Source: Gemmatimonadota bacterium (lineage in GTDB: Bacteria; Latescibacterota; UBA2968; GCA-2709665). From it: DNA of 42,226 nucleotides. Shown here piece by piece: positions 34,636-42,171 of this stretch. The notes below the pieces were generated by a model, which was not told the DNA's origin, made no database searches, and saw only the letters and a list, made by a program, of their open reading frames with translations. Location: the NCBI GenBank assembly GCA_028874335.1, contig JAPPJY010000087.1, forward strand, positions 1 through 42,226, read 5' to 3'. Made by a program: the position numbers and the translations under genes. Numbering within the stretch: the first letter of the stretch is position 1; each line of letters begins with the position of its first letter.

Positions 34636-36066
34636 ATGTTTCTTTTCTTGTCTAACTGGCTTGAGTCTTCATTGCGTATTTTTTCTCCCGCCAATTGGAC
34701 TGAATGTTTTTTGTGGATATTGCTATTTTCGCTGGTAGTTTTGTTGATTTCTTTTCGAAAAGGACGACTCCCCACTCTTACAACGCATGCGCCAGCGTTA
34801 CTTGCTTCATTGGGAATCCTCGGTACTTTTGTTGGGATTGTAGTGGGGTTATTGGATTTTAATCCTCAACAGTTAGACAAGAGTATTGAGGGATTACTCG
34901 AGGGCCTAAAGACTGCTTTTGTCAGCAGTATCGCCGGAATAGCCGCAGGTCTCTTTTTTCGTATAGCGACAACGTTCCTACTGGCTAAATCTCCCGATGA
35001 AGCCGAAGCAGAAATTGGACCAGAAGAAATTCTTGAAATATTAAAGGAACAGAAAGATCTGCTGCAGGCGACTAAGGAAGCAATTGCGGGAAGCGAGGAA
35101 TCTAGTTTGTCTGGGCAGATAAAGCTCTTGCGAACAGATCTATCTGATCGAAATCGGGAGGATATTAGGTTCCGTGAACGTTTTGAAGCAGAGCTGTGGC
35201 AACGTCTGCAGACATTTGCGGAGATGTTATCGAAGTCGGCGACAGAACAGGTAATCAAAGCCCTTGAGGCAGTTATCGTAGATTTCAATCGAAATCTAAC
35301 CGAACAATTCGGTGAGAATTTTAAGAGACTTGATGCTTCTGTACAGAAATTGGTGGAATGGCAGGAGGGATATCGGCGATTACTAGCAGAACTTCATTCT
35401 TTATATGATCAATCTGTACAAAAGATCACTACGATCGAGAACTCTGTAACCCAGATCGCTGAGCAGAGTGCCACTATCCCAAATTCAATGCAACATCTTA
35501 CAGGGATTATGGAGACAGTTCAATTTCAAATTGAGGAACTTGAGAGACACTTAAGCGCTTTTAAGGAATTACGCGATCATGCTGTTGAAGCGATACCACA
35601 AACCCAAGCACATGTCGAGGCAATGACACGTGATATTGCTGAAGCAGTGCGTGTGGCGGGCGACAATCTTTCTACATTACAACGTGACTCAAAAGAACAG
35701 CTTGACAGTCTAGCACGTGCTGGGCAAAGTGTGCAGGACGGAATCTTGGTCGCGCAAGATCTTGTAACTGAATCTCTCAAGGGTATGCAAGCGCGGGTTG
35801 AAAATGTGCAAAAGGAGACGTTGGATAGACAACTACAAGCTACTGAAACCATGGTGCGGACAATGCTCGATGGAACAGAAAAGGCTGTAGGGCGGACCGG
35901 TGAGGGTATAAATAAACAAATCGAATCTCTTGATGAAGCAGTGTCTAGAGAGATGAATCGTATCATGCAACAGATGGCAAATGGGTTAGGTCAAATTGCC
36001 GGTCAATTCATTACTGACTATAAGAGATTTAAAGAGCAAATTGGTAACGCGGACGGTCGGCAATGA
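34636..36066 (+). CDS. zorA: ZorA-like MotA/TolQ/ExbB-family motor protein (Zorya)
   Basis: A 476-residue inner-membrane protein. Predicted membrane helices lie at about 22-40, 54-74 and 92-116. The last contains G-L-K-T-A-F-V-S-S-I-A-G-I, the G-x-x-T-A-F signature of MotA/TolQ/ExbB proton-channel subunits. Residues about 130-470 are a long helical, coiled-coil-rich tail, unlike flagellar MotA and typical of ZorA, whose tail projects into the cytoplasm. In Zorya anti-phage defence ZorA5-ZorB2 is a proton-driven motor that senses infection and recruits nuclease effectors. zorB overlaps by ATGA, and an HNH gene follows, as in type II systems. The family call rests on this gene order plus motifs. 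Confidence 0.88.
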   Translation: MFLFLSNWLESSLRIFSPANWTECFLWILLFSLVVLLISFRKGRLPTLTTHAPALLASLGILGTFVGIVVGLLDFNPQQLDKSIEGLLEGLKTAFVSSIAGIAAGLFFRIATTFLLAKSPDEAEAEIGPEEILEILKEQKDLLQATKEAIAGSEESSLSGQIKLLRTDLSDRNREDIRFRERFEAELWQRLQTFAEMLSKSATEQVIKALEAVIVDFNRNLTEQFGENFKRLDASVQKLVEWQEGYRRLLAELHSLYDQSVQKITTIENSVTQIAEQSATIPNSMQHLTGIMETVQFQIEELERHLSAFKELRDHAVEAIPQTQAHVEAMTRDIAEAVRVAGDNLSTLQRDSKEQLDSLARAGQSVQDGILVAQDLVTESLKGMQARVENVQKETLDRQLQATETMVRTMLDGTEKAVGRTGEGINKQIESLDEAVSREMNRIMQQMANGLGQIAGQFITDYKRFKEQIGNADGRQ

Positions 36067-36770
36067 AAACAGGAATAGGCCGTTTATTTGGTACAGAGCG
36101 AGGACGCAGTAATGGTGAGCACTGGCTAACGATTTCAGATCTCATGGCCGGACTGATGATGGTATTTCTTTTTATTTCTGTTGCCTTAATGCGCAGTGCC
36201 TTTATTGATCGAGATCGTATACGGGAAGTCGCAGTGGCTTATCGAGAAGGGCAAGTTGCTATTGATCAAGCTCTACGTTCTGAATTTGAAAATGACCTGG
36301 AAAAATGGGATGCCGCCATAGATTCGGAAAATCTCATTTTTGAGTTCCGGTCACCTGAAGTATTGTTTGAATCTGGTTCAGCTATTCTGCGACCCCAATT
36401 TATCACTATTCTTGATGATTTCTTTCCACGATACTTACGTGTCTTGAGAGAATTTGAAACTGCTATTGATGAGGTACGTATTGAAGGGCATACTTCCAGC
36501 GATTGGATATCCGCCAGTGCAGACGAGGCATATTTTAAAAATATGCAGCTGTCCCAGGGACGTACAAGGTCGGTATTGGAGTATGTATATAAGTTGCCGA
36601 CAGGCTTTGGCGATCGAAGTTGGGTTCGACGTAGAATTGCGGCGGTTGGTTTGTCCTCATCTCGATTGGTTATGAATAACGGCAAGGAAGATCCCGAGGC
36701 TTCGAGACGCGTATTGTTTCGTGTTGTGACTAATGCTGAAACACAAATTCGCAAGATTCTGGAGTATTGA
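36063..36770 (+). CDS. zorB: ZorB-like MotB/OmpA-family motor protein (Zorya)
   Basis: A 235-residue protein with a short cytoplasmic N-terminus and one membrane helix (about 24-43) containing S-D-L-M-A-G-L-M-M-V-F. Asp26 matches the essential proton-carrying Asp of MotB/ZorB. A periplasmic OmpA-like peptidoglycan-binding domain follows, with V-R-I-E-G-H-T-S-S-D, then L-S-Q-G-R-T-R-S-V-L-E-Y and R-R-V-L-F-R-V-V. Its ATG overlaps the zorA stop, so the two are made stoichiometrically. In Zorya the ZorB dimer sits inside the ZorA pentamer. All key elements are present and it looks functional. Confidence 0.88.
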   Translation: MKTGIGRLFGTERGRSNGEHWLTISDLMAGLMMVFLFISVALMRSAFIDRDRIREVAVAYREGQVAIDQALRSEFENDLEKWDAAIDSENLIFEFRSPEVLFESGSAILRPQFITILDDFFPRYLRVLREFETAIDEVRIEGHTSSDWISASADEAYFKNMQLSQGRTRSVLEYVYKLPTGFGDRSWVRRRIAAVGLSSSRLVMNNGKEDPEASRRVLFRVVTNAETQIRKILEY

Positions 36771-36773
36771 GTT

Positions 36774-37634
36774 GTGAACTTAAATACTAATCTGCATCTC
36801 TTGGAATCAGCAGTACAGCGCATGGGCGCTCAAACGCAACGGGACGGTGTAGTCATTGATGTCCGGCAAGGCATGGGCTCTTTTACTGGTGTTGAAGTTA
36901 AATTAGAAGACGGTATTGAAATCGAAAATTGGTCTGCAATTGGCGTCGATCCAGAATCGGGAGTACTCACTTATGAAGGGCGGCACGTCGTAGTATATAT
37001 CCAAGATCATTGGAATATATACTCAGTTTTGAGAGATGGTGAAAAGGGTAAGAAGGTGCATTTAGCTGATTGTGGAACGCTGCATTCAATGAAGAGTCAG
37101 GGTCGTTATGAGCGTTATGTTGCAACGAATAACATAAATGGTGAATTTTATGTTAATGGTGTTGGAATGTATGGCGAGGAAGTTGACGGGACAGCAAATT
37201 TGAAGGTCTGTAAGAATTGCCTATATCAGTTAAACTACAGGAATTATAGATGGGGGAATCGAGGAGAGGTTTTTCGTACATTCAGATGGGATGAGTTTTT
37301 CAGAACTTACAGTTCGAATTTTTCTGAAATGCCAGGTCGAAATGCAGGGGAATTTGATGCTGGATACACGGAAAATTGGGATGGAATCTCGAAACATTAT
37401 AAAATGACACAAGGCCATGCTTGTGAAGAGTGTAGTGTCAAGTTAGTGAACCATCCGGGTCTATTGCAGGTACATCACAAGAATGGTGTTAAGACAGATA
37501 ATGAACTTTCCAATTTGAAAGCATTGTGTCTCCTCTGCCACCGCGAACAACCAGGACATAGCCACGTGCGGGTGTCTGGTGAAGATAGGCAACTTATTAC
37601 ACGATTGCGTCGCACCCAACGGATCATTTTATGA
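36774..37634 (+). CDS. zorE: ZorE-like HNH endonuclease, probable Zorya type II effector
   Basis: A 286-residue protein starting at GTG, three bases after the zorB stop. The C-terminal HNH domain has C-E-E-C (217-220), V-H-H-K-N-G (His234, His235, Asn237), S-N-L-K (Asn247) and C-L-L-C-H (252-256), giving a zinc-stabilised beta-beta-alpha-metal fold. A second zinc-like cluster may be formed by Cys100/His104 and C-K-N-C (146-149). In type II Zorya the motor genes are followed by zorE, an HNH nickase-like effector in place of zorC-zorD of type I, which fits this operon. The N-terminal ~100 residues are novel to me. Assignment depends on context. Confidence 0.82.
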   Translation: MNLNTNLHLLESAVQRMGAQTQRDGVVIDVRQGMGSFTGVEVKLEDGIEIENWSAIGVDPESGVLTYEGRHVVVYIQDHWNIYSVLRDGEKGKKVHLADCGTLHSMKSQGRYERYVATNNINGEFYVNGVGMYGEEVDGTANLKVCKNCLYQLNYRNYRWGNRGEVFRTFRWDEFFRTYSSNFSEMPGRNAGEFDAGYTENWDGISKHYKMTQGHACEECSVKLVNHPGLLQVHHKNGVKTDNELSNLKALCLLCHREQPGHSHVRVSGEDRQLITRLRRTQRIIL

Positions 37635-37661
37635 AAATAGAGTTGCCTTCTGGACCCAACA

Positions 37662-37738
37662 TCCTCCTGTGATACTTGCAAGGCTCGACACCTTTTGATT
37701 AGATGAAGCTGTACCGCTTTGCAAGGACGACAGGAGGA
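37662..37738. ncRNA. Strong imperfect hairpin downstream of zorE, possible structured RNA or terminator
   Basis: Outer stem TCCTCCTGT (37662-37670) pairs with ACAGGAGGA (37730-37738). After a symmetric 4x4 internal loop, CTTGCAAGGC (37675-37684) pairs with GCTTTGCAAG (37716-37725), with one G-T wobble, around a 31-base apical loop. It starts 28 bases after the zorE stop and has no T-run, so a plain intrinsic terminator is unlikely. A second small hairpin (TTGCCTT 37748-37754 / AAGGCAA 37794-37800) follows before the DUF2188-like gene. It could be a processing site, leader or small RNA. That it is transcribed is inference. Confidence 0.45.
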
Positions 37739-37827
37739 GATCTCGGTTTGCCTTTAACTCAACAAAACGGTAGGGCTGAATTTGTAAAATGGTAAGGCAA
37801 GCATCAGTTTTCACACAGGAGGAAAAC

Positions 37828-38034
37828 ATGTTGAACAATAAGGGTGTGACGGTACGTTATTCGCAGGAGCATCGTCGTTGGGAAAATCTGATCGCTGGAA
37901 AAGTTGCACCTATAAGTATATATCGTACTAAACGAGAGGCGCAGGAGGAGGCGGAACGCATCTGTTTTGATTTGGGTTTGACTCTTTATGTATACACGAA
38001 GGCTGGAAGTCTTTTCGGCAAATGGGATTATTGA
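37828..38034 (+). CDS. DUF2188-like small protein
   Basis: A 68-residue protein. The pattern is V-T-V-R-Y-S-Q-E-H-R-R-W-E-N-L-I-A-G, then Y-R-T-K-R-E-A-Q-E-E-A-E-R-I-C, and a C-terminal L-Y-V-Y-T-K-A-G-S-L-F-G-K-W-D-Y. This beta-alpha layout with a trailing G-x-x-x-x-x-D/Y is typical of DUF2188 and related small proteins of unknown function. ATG 37828 has an excellent AGGAGG eight bases upstream. An in-frame TTG/ATG 13 codons earlier is rejected for lack of one. It lies between the Zorya operon and an IS relic, so it may be an accessory defence or mobile-element gene. The role is unknown. Confidence 0.65.
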   Translation: MLNNKGVTVRYSQEHRRWENLIAGKVAPISIYRTKREAQEEAERICFDLGLTLYVYTKAGSLFGKWDY

Positions 38035-38040
38035 GATTGT

Positions 38041-38096
38041 CCCTACGTGCCAATATAGAGTGAGACAACTCCCCCTCCGAGATTGACGTCGTATAC
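38041..38096. repeat. IS end, copy 1
   Basis: This is the first of three same-orientation copies of CCCTAC-x-TGCCAATATAGAGTGAGACA followed by ACTCCCCCTCCGAG and a weaker -TGTCGTA- extension. The others are at 40894-40949 and 42172-42226. In this copy it is immediately followed by transposase-like relics, which identifies it as the left end of an insertion sequence. Confidence 0.8.
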
Positions 38097-38101
38097 TGGG
38101 C

Positions 38102-38433
38102 GGAGAGGAGATCACGAGATGAGGTCGAGAACGAGCAGCTGCGCAAGGAAATCGCGCGGTTGCGGCGACGACTGGATCAGGCGCAGACCATCCTTGAGAT
38201 CCAAAAAAGGCCTCCGAGATCTTGGGCATCCCCCTGAACCGGCCGCCGGCCGTCGACGACGTATGATACGTGCGGCTGAAAACCTCGCCCCGAGTGTGGG
38301 GTTGACTACCACATGCCTGGGATTGGGTATGGCGCGAGCGTCGGTATACCGTCATCGCCAGGCAAATCCAACGGGTCCGGGACGGTCGCGCCTGTCGGCA
38401 CCGGTTTTGTTCTTGGCAGAAGCACCGGTTTAA
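38102..38433 (+). pseudogene. IS3-like transposase relic (orfA end and orfB start)
   Basis: The first part reads D-E-V-E-N-E-Q-L-R-K-E-I-A-R-L-R-R-R-L-D and T-I-L-E-I-Q-K, the conserved helical end of IS3-family orfA. It then needs a shift at the run of six As (near 38200) to continue as K-A-S-E-I-L-G-I-P-L-N-R-P. From ATG 38263, overlapping the orfA stop as ATGA, a second frame reads M-I-R-A-A-E-N-L-A-P-S-V-G-L-T-T and ends after about 56 codons, far short of the several hundred of orfB. The 5' part of orfA and most of orfB are gone, so this is dead. Confidence 0.75.
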
Positions 38434-38521
38434 ATTTGGACATTATAGACAGCATGGAGCGTGGATCAGGGTTGGGATGAGAATGTCCTCCTACCCCATA
38501 TAGCTACTTGGATTTCTCAAT

Positions 38522-39187
38522 ATGATGACTATACCAAACCACATAAATCGTTCTCCAAAGGAGATCATTTCTGAAGAAGGGAAAGTTTTCTATGAATATT
38601 CAGGCTTTATGTATCGTGCAATGTCCTGGCTTGATGTTGCAGATCGATGTGGCGATTTTCCGGCGTTTTTTTATGCCTGTATAGATGCAAGGCTGGCGAT
38701 TGAACATCTAATGTTCGAGATACTCGTCATTTGTTCTGGTGAAAATTTCGATTCTGAAACATACCAACAGTGTGTGGATAATTCTAGAGATCTGGACAAG
38801 ATTCTTAGGAGAACCGCACCGGATTATATTAAGCTGCAAAAATTCACGAACATTACTTCTTCGTTGATGCCGGATGCACCATCCGTAGGTTTTTGGGATG
38901 TTCAAGAATTACGCAAATCTTGGGGCCGTATTTCACATTATCTGCATTGGCGTGGAGGAACTTCAGAAACAAGTGATGACCCACAGTGGCGACTGTGTGC
39001 TATTAAAGAAGTGCGTTCTATGATAGAACCGATTTGGCAGAAATCTCGGTCTGGTCATATTGGCGCATTAAATATTCCCACTATGCCGTCACAAGTTCGG
39101 GAAATCTGGGAAGACTATAGATCTGATAAGATAGATGATAGATCAGCGAAGGTTCGATTAGATATCGTGAAAACCCTCTTAATTTAG
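38522..39187 (+). CDS. Hypothetical helical protein (HEPN-like motif uncertain)
   Basis: A 221-residue, mainly helical protein with no recognised family. It has W-L-D-V-A-D-R-C-G-D-F-P-A-F-F-Y-A-C-I-D-A-R-L-A-I-E-H-L near the start and L-R-K-S-W-G-R-I-S-H-Y-L-H-W around residue 140. The R...H spacing in the latter (R-x5-H) recalls HEPN RNase motifs, but I cannot support the call beyond that. ATG 38522 or 38525; no clear ribosome-binding site. It follows the IS relic and precedes the trypsin-like gene by about 105 bases. AT-rich like the rest of the island. Function unknown. Confidence 0.5.
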   Translation: MMTIPNHINRSPKEIISEEGKVFYEYSGFMYRAMSWLDVADRCGDFPAFFYACIDARLAIEHLMFEILVICSGENFDSETYQQCVDNSRDLDKILRRTAPDYIKLQKFTNITSSLMPDAPSVGFWDVQELRKSWGRISHYLHWRGGTSETSDDPQWRLCAIKEVRSMIEPIWQKSRSGHIGALNIPTMPSQVREIWEDYRSDKIDDRSAKVRLDIVKTLLI

Positions 39188-39292
39188 TGTAAATGTAGTA
39201 CTCCACGAATCCTGACTAACAGGAGAACAACGTAAATCGTGAATATCCTTTGAAGCGAAGCGAATTAACCATATTTCAAAAGGAAGCTTGCA

Positions 39293-40345
39293 ATGAAACA
39301 CTGGTTACTTGCTTTTTTCGTTGTGCTTGTCTCAGACGCAAATGCCAATGCTCAAAGGAATGTCGCAGACCTTGACGGTAGTGGTGTTGTAAACTTCGCA
39401 GACTTCATAATCTTTGCACGGAACTTTGGAGGGACCGGAGACCCTTTCGATCCATCTGCGCCCGATACAGTTATTGTACACAATACGGTAGTTATTCGCG
39501 ATACCGTGGCCATTTCTTCTAGTCCGCCAAGACCAGAACAAACAGATTGGCAAACGATATTCGCAAGAGAACGTCGGAATGTATATTGGCTTGGAATAGC
39601 TGTTCAGGAGCAGAATTACTACTGGATATTCACGGGAACAGGTTTCGCGGTTGGGTATCATCTGATATGCACGAATGCGCACGTTGTTCGTGGACTAATG
39701 GACGGCGCCAGTCGAGTGAAGCAAGCCAATCTTACGCCCATCATTGTTGCAATTCCTGCTGACGGAAATGGACAAAATGCAATTCCTCTTGGCTTGCTCG
39801 ATGACGGACTTCTCTCAAGTCTTTGGCATCCGAATTATACGGGCGTTATGTCGCCTGACGTTGCTTTGGTATTTACTACCGAAGGTCATCGGTTGCCCAG
39901 TTTTTCAAGGCTTGTTGGTGACAGAAATGCCATGGAACTTGAAACAGGACAAGAAGTAGCTACAATGGGATACCCTGGAGAAATAGACAGTAATTATGAT
40001 CCGAGCGCGCGACCTATACCCACGACAAAAATAGGAAATGTTAGTGCTCTACGCCCATATAATGAGGCTACACCTTCGGGATTATATTTCGGCCGCATTT
40101 CGAATAAAATCGTCCAATATAACTTTGACACTACGGGAGGCACTTCCGGAAGCCCAGTTTTTAATAGGCGTGGTGAAGTTGTGGCTGTGAATAATTCCGG
40201 CTTTGAGACCGGTAGCCTGAACTTCGGCATTCGGGCAGATGAGGCGAGGGACCTGATTCGAGCTATATACGTATCGTTCGGTCCTGACGTCTTTGCCCCC
40301 GAGGAATTAGTAAACGCAAGTAAAGTAGCGATCCCCTCACCATAA
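39293..40345 (+). CDS. Secreted trypsin-like serine protease with a dockerin-like repeat
   Basis: A 350-residue protein. The signal peptide has cleavage after N-A-N-A (about residue 20). One calcium-binding dockerin/EF-hand-like segment follows, D-L-D-G-S-G-V-V-N-F-A-D-F (26-38). A chymotrypsin-fold protease domain spans about 95-320. The triad is His130 (C-T-N-A-H-V-V), Asp189 (M-S-P-D-V-A-L-V) and Ser286 (G-G-T-S-G-S-P-V), so it looks active. It is expected in the periplasm or outside. AAGGAAG precedes the ATG. A secreted protease in a defence island is unusual; it may be cargo of a mobile segment rather than part of Zorya. Confidence 0.85.
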   Translation: MKHWLLAFFVVLVSDANANAQRNVADLDGSGVVNFADFIIFARNFGGTGDPFDPSAPDTVIVHNTVVIRDTVAISSSPPRPEQTDWQTIFARERRNVYWLGIAVQEQNYYWIFTGTGFAVGYHLICTNAHVVRGLMDGASRVKQANLTPIIVAIPADGNGQNAIPLGLLDDGLLSSLWHPNYTGVMSPDVALVFTTEGHRLPSFSRLVGDRNAMELETGQEVATMGYPGEIDSNYDPSARPIPTTKIGNVSALRPYNEATPSGLYFGRISNKIVQYNFDTTGGTSGSPVFNRRGEVVAVNNSGFETGSLNFGIRADEARDLIRAIYVSFGPDVFAPEELVNASKVAIPSP

Positions 40346-40476
40346 TGAGTCGAGGCCCAGAATCAGCGCCCTGGGCTGAAGATGTATGTGTCTTGTTTTA
40401 TCTGATGATTTCGGGCAAATCTGATTTAAAGGGATGAAGACTTCCGCACGACATTGGAACTATCAGGAGAAAGAAA
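40346..40476. other. Short spacer with the ribosome-binding site of the next gene
   Basis: Nothing is seen besides CAGGAGAAAG at about 40464, seven bases before the ATG at 40477. Confidence 0.5.
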
Positions 40477-40887
40477 ATGAGCACGAGTAAACAAGCCGAG
40501 TGGGATAGGTTGAATGACTCACTTTGGAGAATAATAAACCGGCAAGATATGAAAGACCGTGAGACACGCTTCAAAGCTGCGATGTTACTATACGAATTAC
40601 ATTTCAAATCCCAAGATGAAGAAAACTCCATGAATCAAGAAGTTTTCGCTCACGTGCTTGCGACTCAACTGGCGTTTAACTTACTCTGTCAACACATGGA
40701 TGTAAGAGATGGACAGGAATTGAAGGAAAAGGTTCAGGCTTTAATTGCTTTTTACGAAGATCACGAGTCAAATGAAGAAGGTATCTCCACTGATCATTAT
40801 CGTCTTATTGCGCGATTTCTCCGTAAATCGTTCGCAGCAATTCTTCATGATCAGACGAAGAAGAAGCCACCTGGCTTTCATACCTAA
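40477..40887 (+). CDS. Hypothetical helical protein
   Basis: A 136-residue, charged, all-helical protein with no recognised domain. It has E-W-D-R-L-N-D-S-L-W-R-I-I-N-R-Q near the start and a central hydrophobic helix F-A-H-V-L-A-T-Q-L-A-F-N-L-L. ATG 40477 has CAGGAG upstream. It ends seven bases before the second IS-end copy, so its 3' end abuts the repeat. Given the island it could be a small defence accessory, but nothing in the sequence shows that. Confidence 0.6.
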   Translation: MSTSKQAEWDRLNDSLWRIINRQDMKDRETRFKAAMLLYELHFKSQDEENSMNQEVFAHVLATQLAFNLLCQHMDVRDGQELKEKVQALIAFYEDHESNEEGISTDHYRLIARFLRKSFAAILHDQTKKKPPGFHT

Positions 40888-40893
40888 GCCATA

Positions 40894-40949
40894 CCCTACT
40901 TGCCAATATAGAGTGAGACAACTCCCCCTCCGAGCCAGATGTCATACAA
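40894..40949. repeat. IS end, copy 2 (solo)
   Basis: Same 41-base core as at 38041 and 42172, starting CCCTACT and ending CTCCGAG (40934), with a similar ATGTCATACA extension. No transposase follows, so it is a solo end. It sits between a plus-strand gene (ends 40887) and the stop of a minus-strand gene (40960). Confidence 0.85.
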
Positions 40950-40959
40950 TACTCATTTC

Positions 40960-42081
40960 TCAAAAATACCGCCGTCTTAAGAGTTCATTAATGGTCTTGA
41001 ACAGATTTGACAGATATTCTACCTTCATCATCCCAGATGACCAATGAGCTATTGCGTTTCTATAGGCTTTGAGTTCACCAAGAGTCTTGTCTCCTGCGAT
41101 TTTTAATTTATCAAACCTGGGATCTTTCTCAGACATGCACAACAATAACCTACCCGACTCTACAAGCGACTGCCATAGACGAAGATAGTAAAGTCTATTG
41201 TATTCATCATCTTTGCGTTTGTCATTACTGTAATCCAATGCGCTAACCAGTAGGTCTATACGGACAATCCCAATGTCCGGTTCAATTAGACCAATGGCAT
41301 CCCTGATGCGTGTTGCCTTCTCCTTGTATGTCCTTTCGTCTAACGGACTTTTCACCGATAACCCGAATGGAGATAACGATATCGTAGGACACACATAGTT
41401 CACGTAACGACCGTCATCTGTGACGAAACATCTTTGATGGACATCTGCTCTTATGGGCCCTTCGATTCCCTGTTCTACTCGAACAGCAGCCAAAACCAGA
41501 TTTATGTAACGCTGATTGTCAGGGAAGTCTGGCAACTCTCCATCCGCCGTTCCCCAAAGTGTTATGAATTTTTCTCCTAGGTTGCCTCCAATTAACAGCC
41601 GCGTTACATCTCCATCGGAACTCACGGCCTGCTCCGCAATACTGCACTCCCCTTTGTTCATTACAGTCGGATCAAACTTAACGAAATCCTCAATCACCAA
41701 ATAGACAGGGAATTCATCTTTCTCATTTTTAATTAGCTCCTCGATTTTATATTTCAGCGGCGGACTTATCGAATAATGTGGACTACCCGTACAGGTCGAG
41801 AAGTAATCCAATAGATCCGTAGAAAGATGTGCGCACATTGAGTTCGAATTGAATATCATCTCATTGGGTACGGAGCTCGCAAGACGGGAAACAATACCTG
41901 GAAACTTCAACACCATAGTCCGGCAGTGACCTGCAATTGTACAGTTAATCTCACTTCCAATTGACATATACATGCTCTTTATGCCAGCAGTTGTAAATGA
42001 GCGCTCACCATCCTTTTTTTCTTGTTCTTCCTGTTGCAAAGCTATTTGACGATCTCGTACCGAAGAACTCTTCCTAGACAT
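40960..42081 (-). CDS. Hypothetical protein with C-terminal HEPN-type R-x4-H motif
   Basis: A 373-residue protein read on the minus strand. The last ~100 residues are helical and contain E-L-K-A-Y-R-N-A-I-A-H-W (Arg341, His346), an R-x4-H in the R-N-x-I-x-H context characteristic of HEPN/Apea-like RNase domains. The first ~270 residues are mixed alpha/beta with S-D-G-D-V-T-R-L-L-I-G-G and P-T-I-S-L-S-P-F-G-L-S, and match nothing I know. GGAGA lies seven bases before the ATG on the minus strand. Being flanked by IS ends in an AT-rich defence region, it is a plausible infection-triggered RNase, but that is inference. Confidence 0.65.
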   Translation of the reverse strand: MSRKSSSVRDRQIALQQEEQEKKDGERSFTTAGIKSMYMSIGSEINCTIAGHCRTMVLKFPGIVSRLASSVPNEMIFNSNSMCAHLSTDLLDYFSTCTGSPHYSISPPLKYKIEELIKNEKDEFPVYLVIEDFVKFDPTVMNKGECSIAEQAVSSDGDVTRLLIGGNLGEKFITLWGTADGELPDFPDNQRYINLVLAAVRVEQGIEGPIRADVHQRCFVTDDGRYVNYVCPTISLSPFGLSVKSPLDERTYKEKATRIRDAIGLIEPDIGIVRIDLLVSALDYSNDKRKDDEYNRLYYLRLWQSLVESGRLLLCMSEKDPRFDKLKIAGDKTLGELKAYRNAIAHWSSGMMKVEYLSNLFKTINELLRRRYF

Positions 42082-42171
42082 GCCGAAGTCTCCAATAGCG
42101 ATTGTGGGTATGGGCCAGGACTTTGGGCGGGTCCAACGATAAAGGACGTCTTCACCGAACAGACCACTGTA
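42082..42171. other. Promoter-bearing gap upstream of the minus-strand HEPN-like gene
   Basis: About 90 bases, mixed composition, no gene. It should hold the leftward promoter of the HEPN-like gene; none stands out. Confidence 0.4.

Noticed and set aside
37662..37738. Retron msr-msd-like RNA
   Set aside because: A strong hairpin is present, but no reverse transcriptase is encoded nearby, so a retron cannot be supported.
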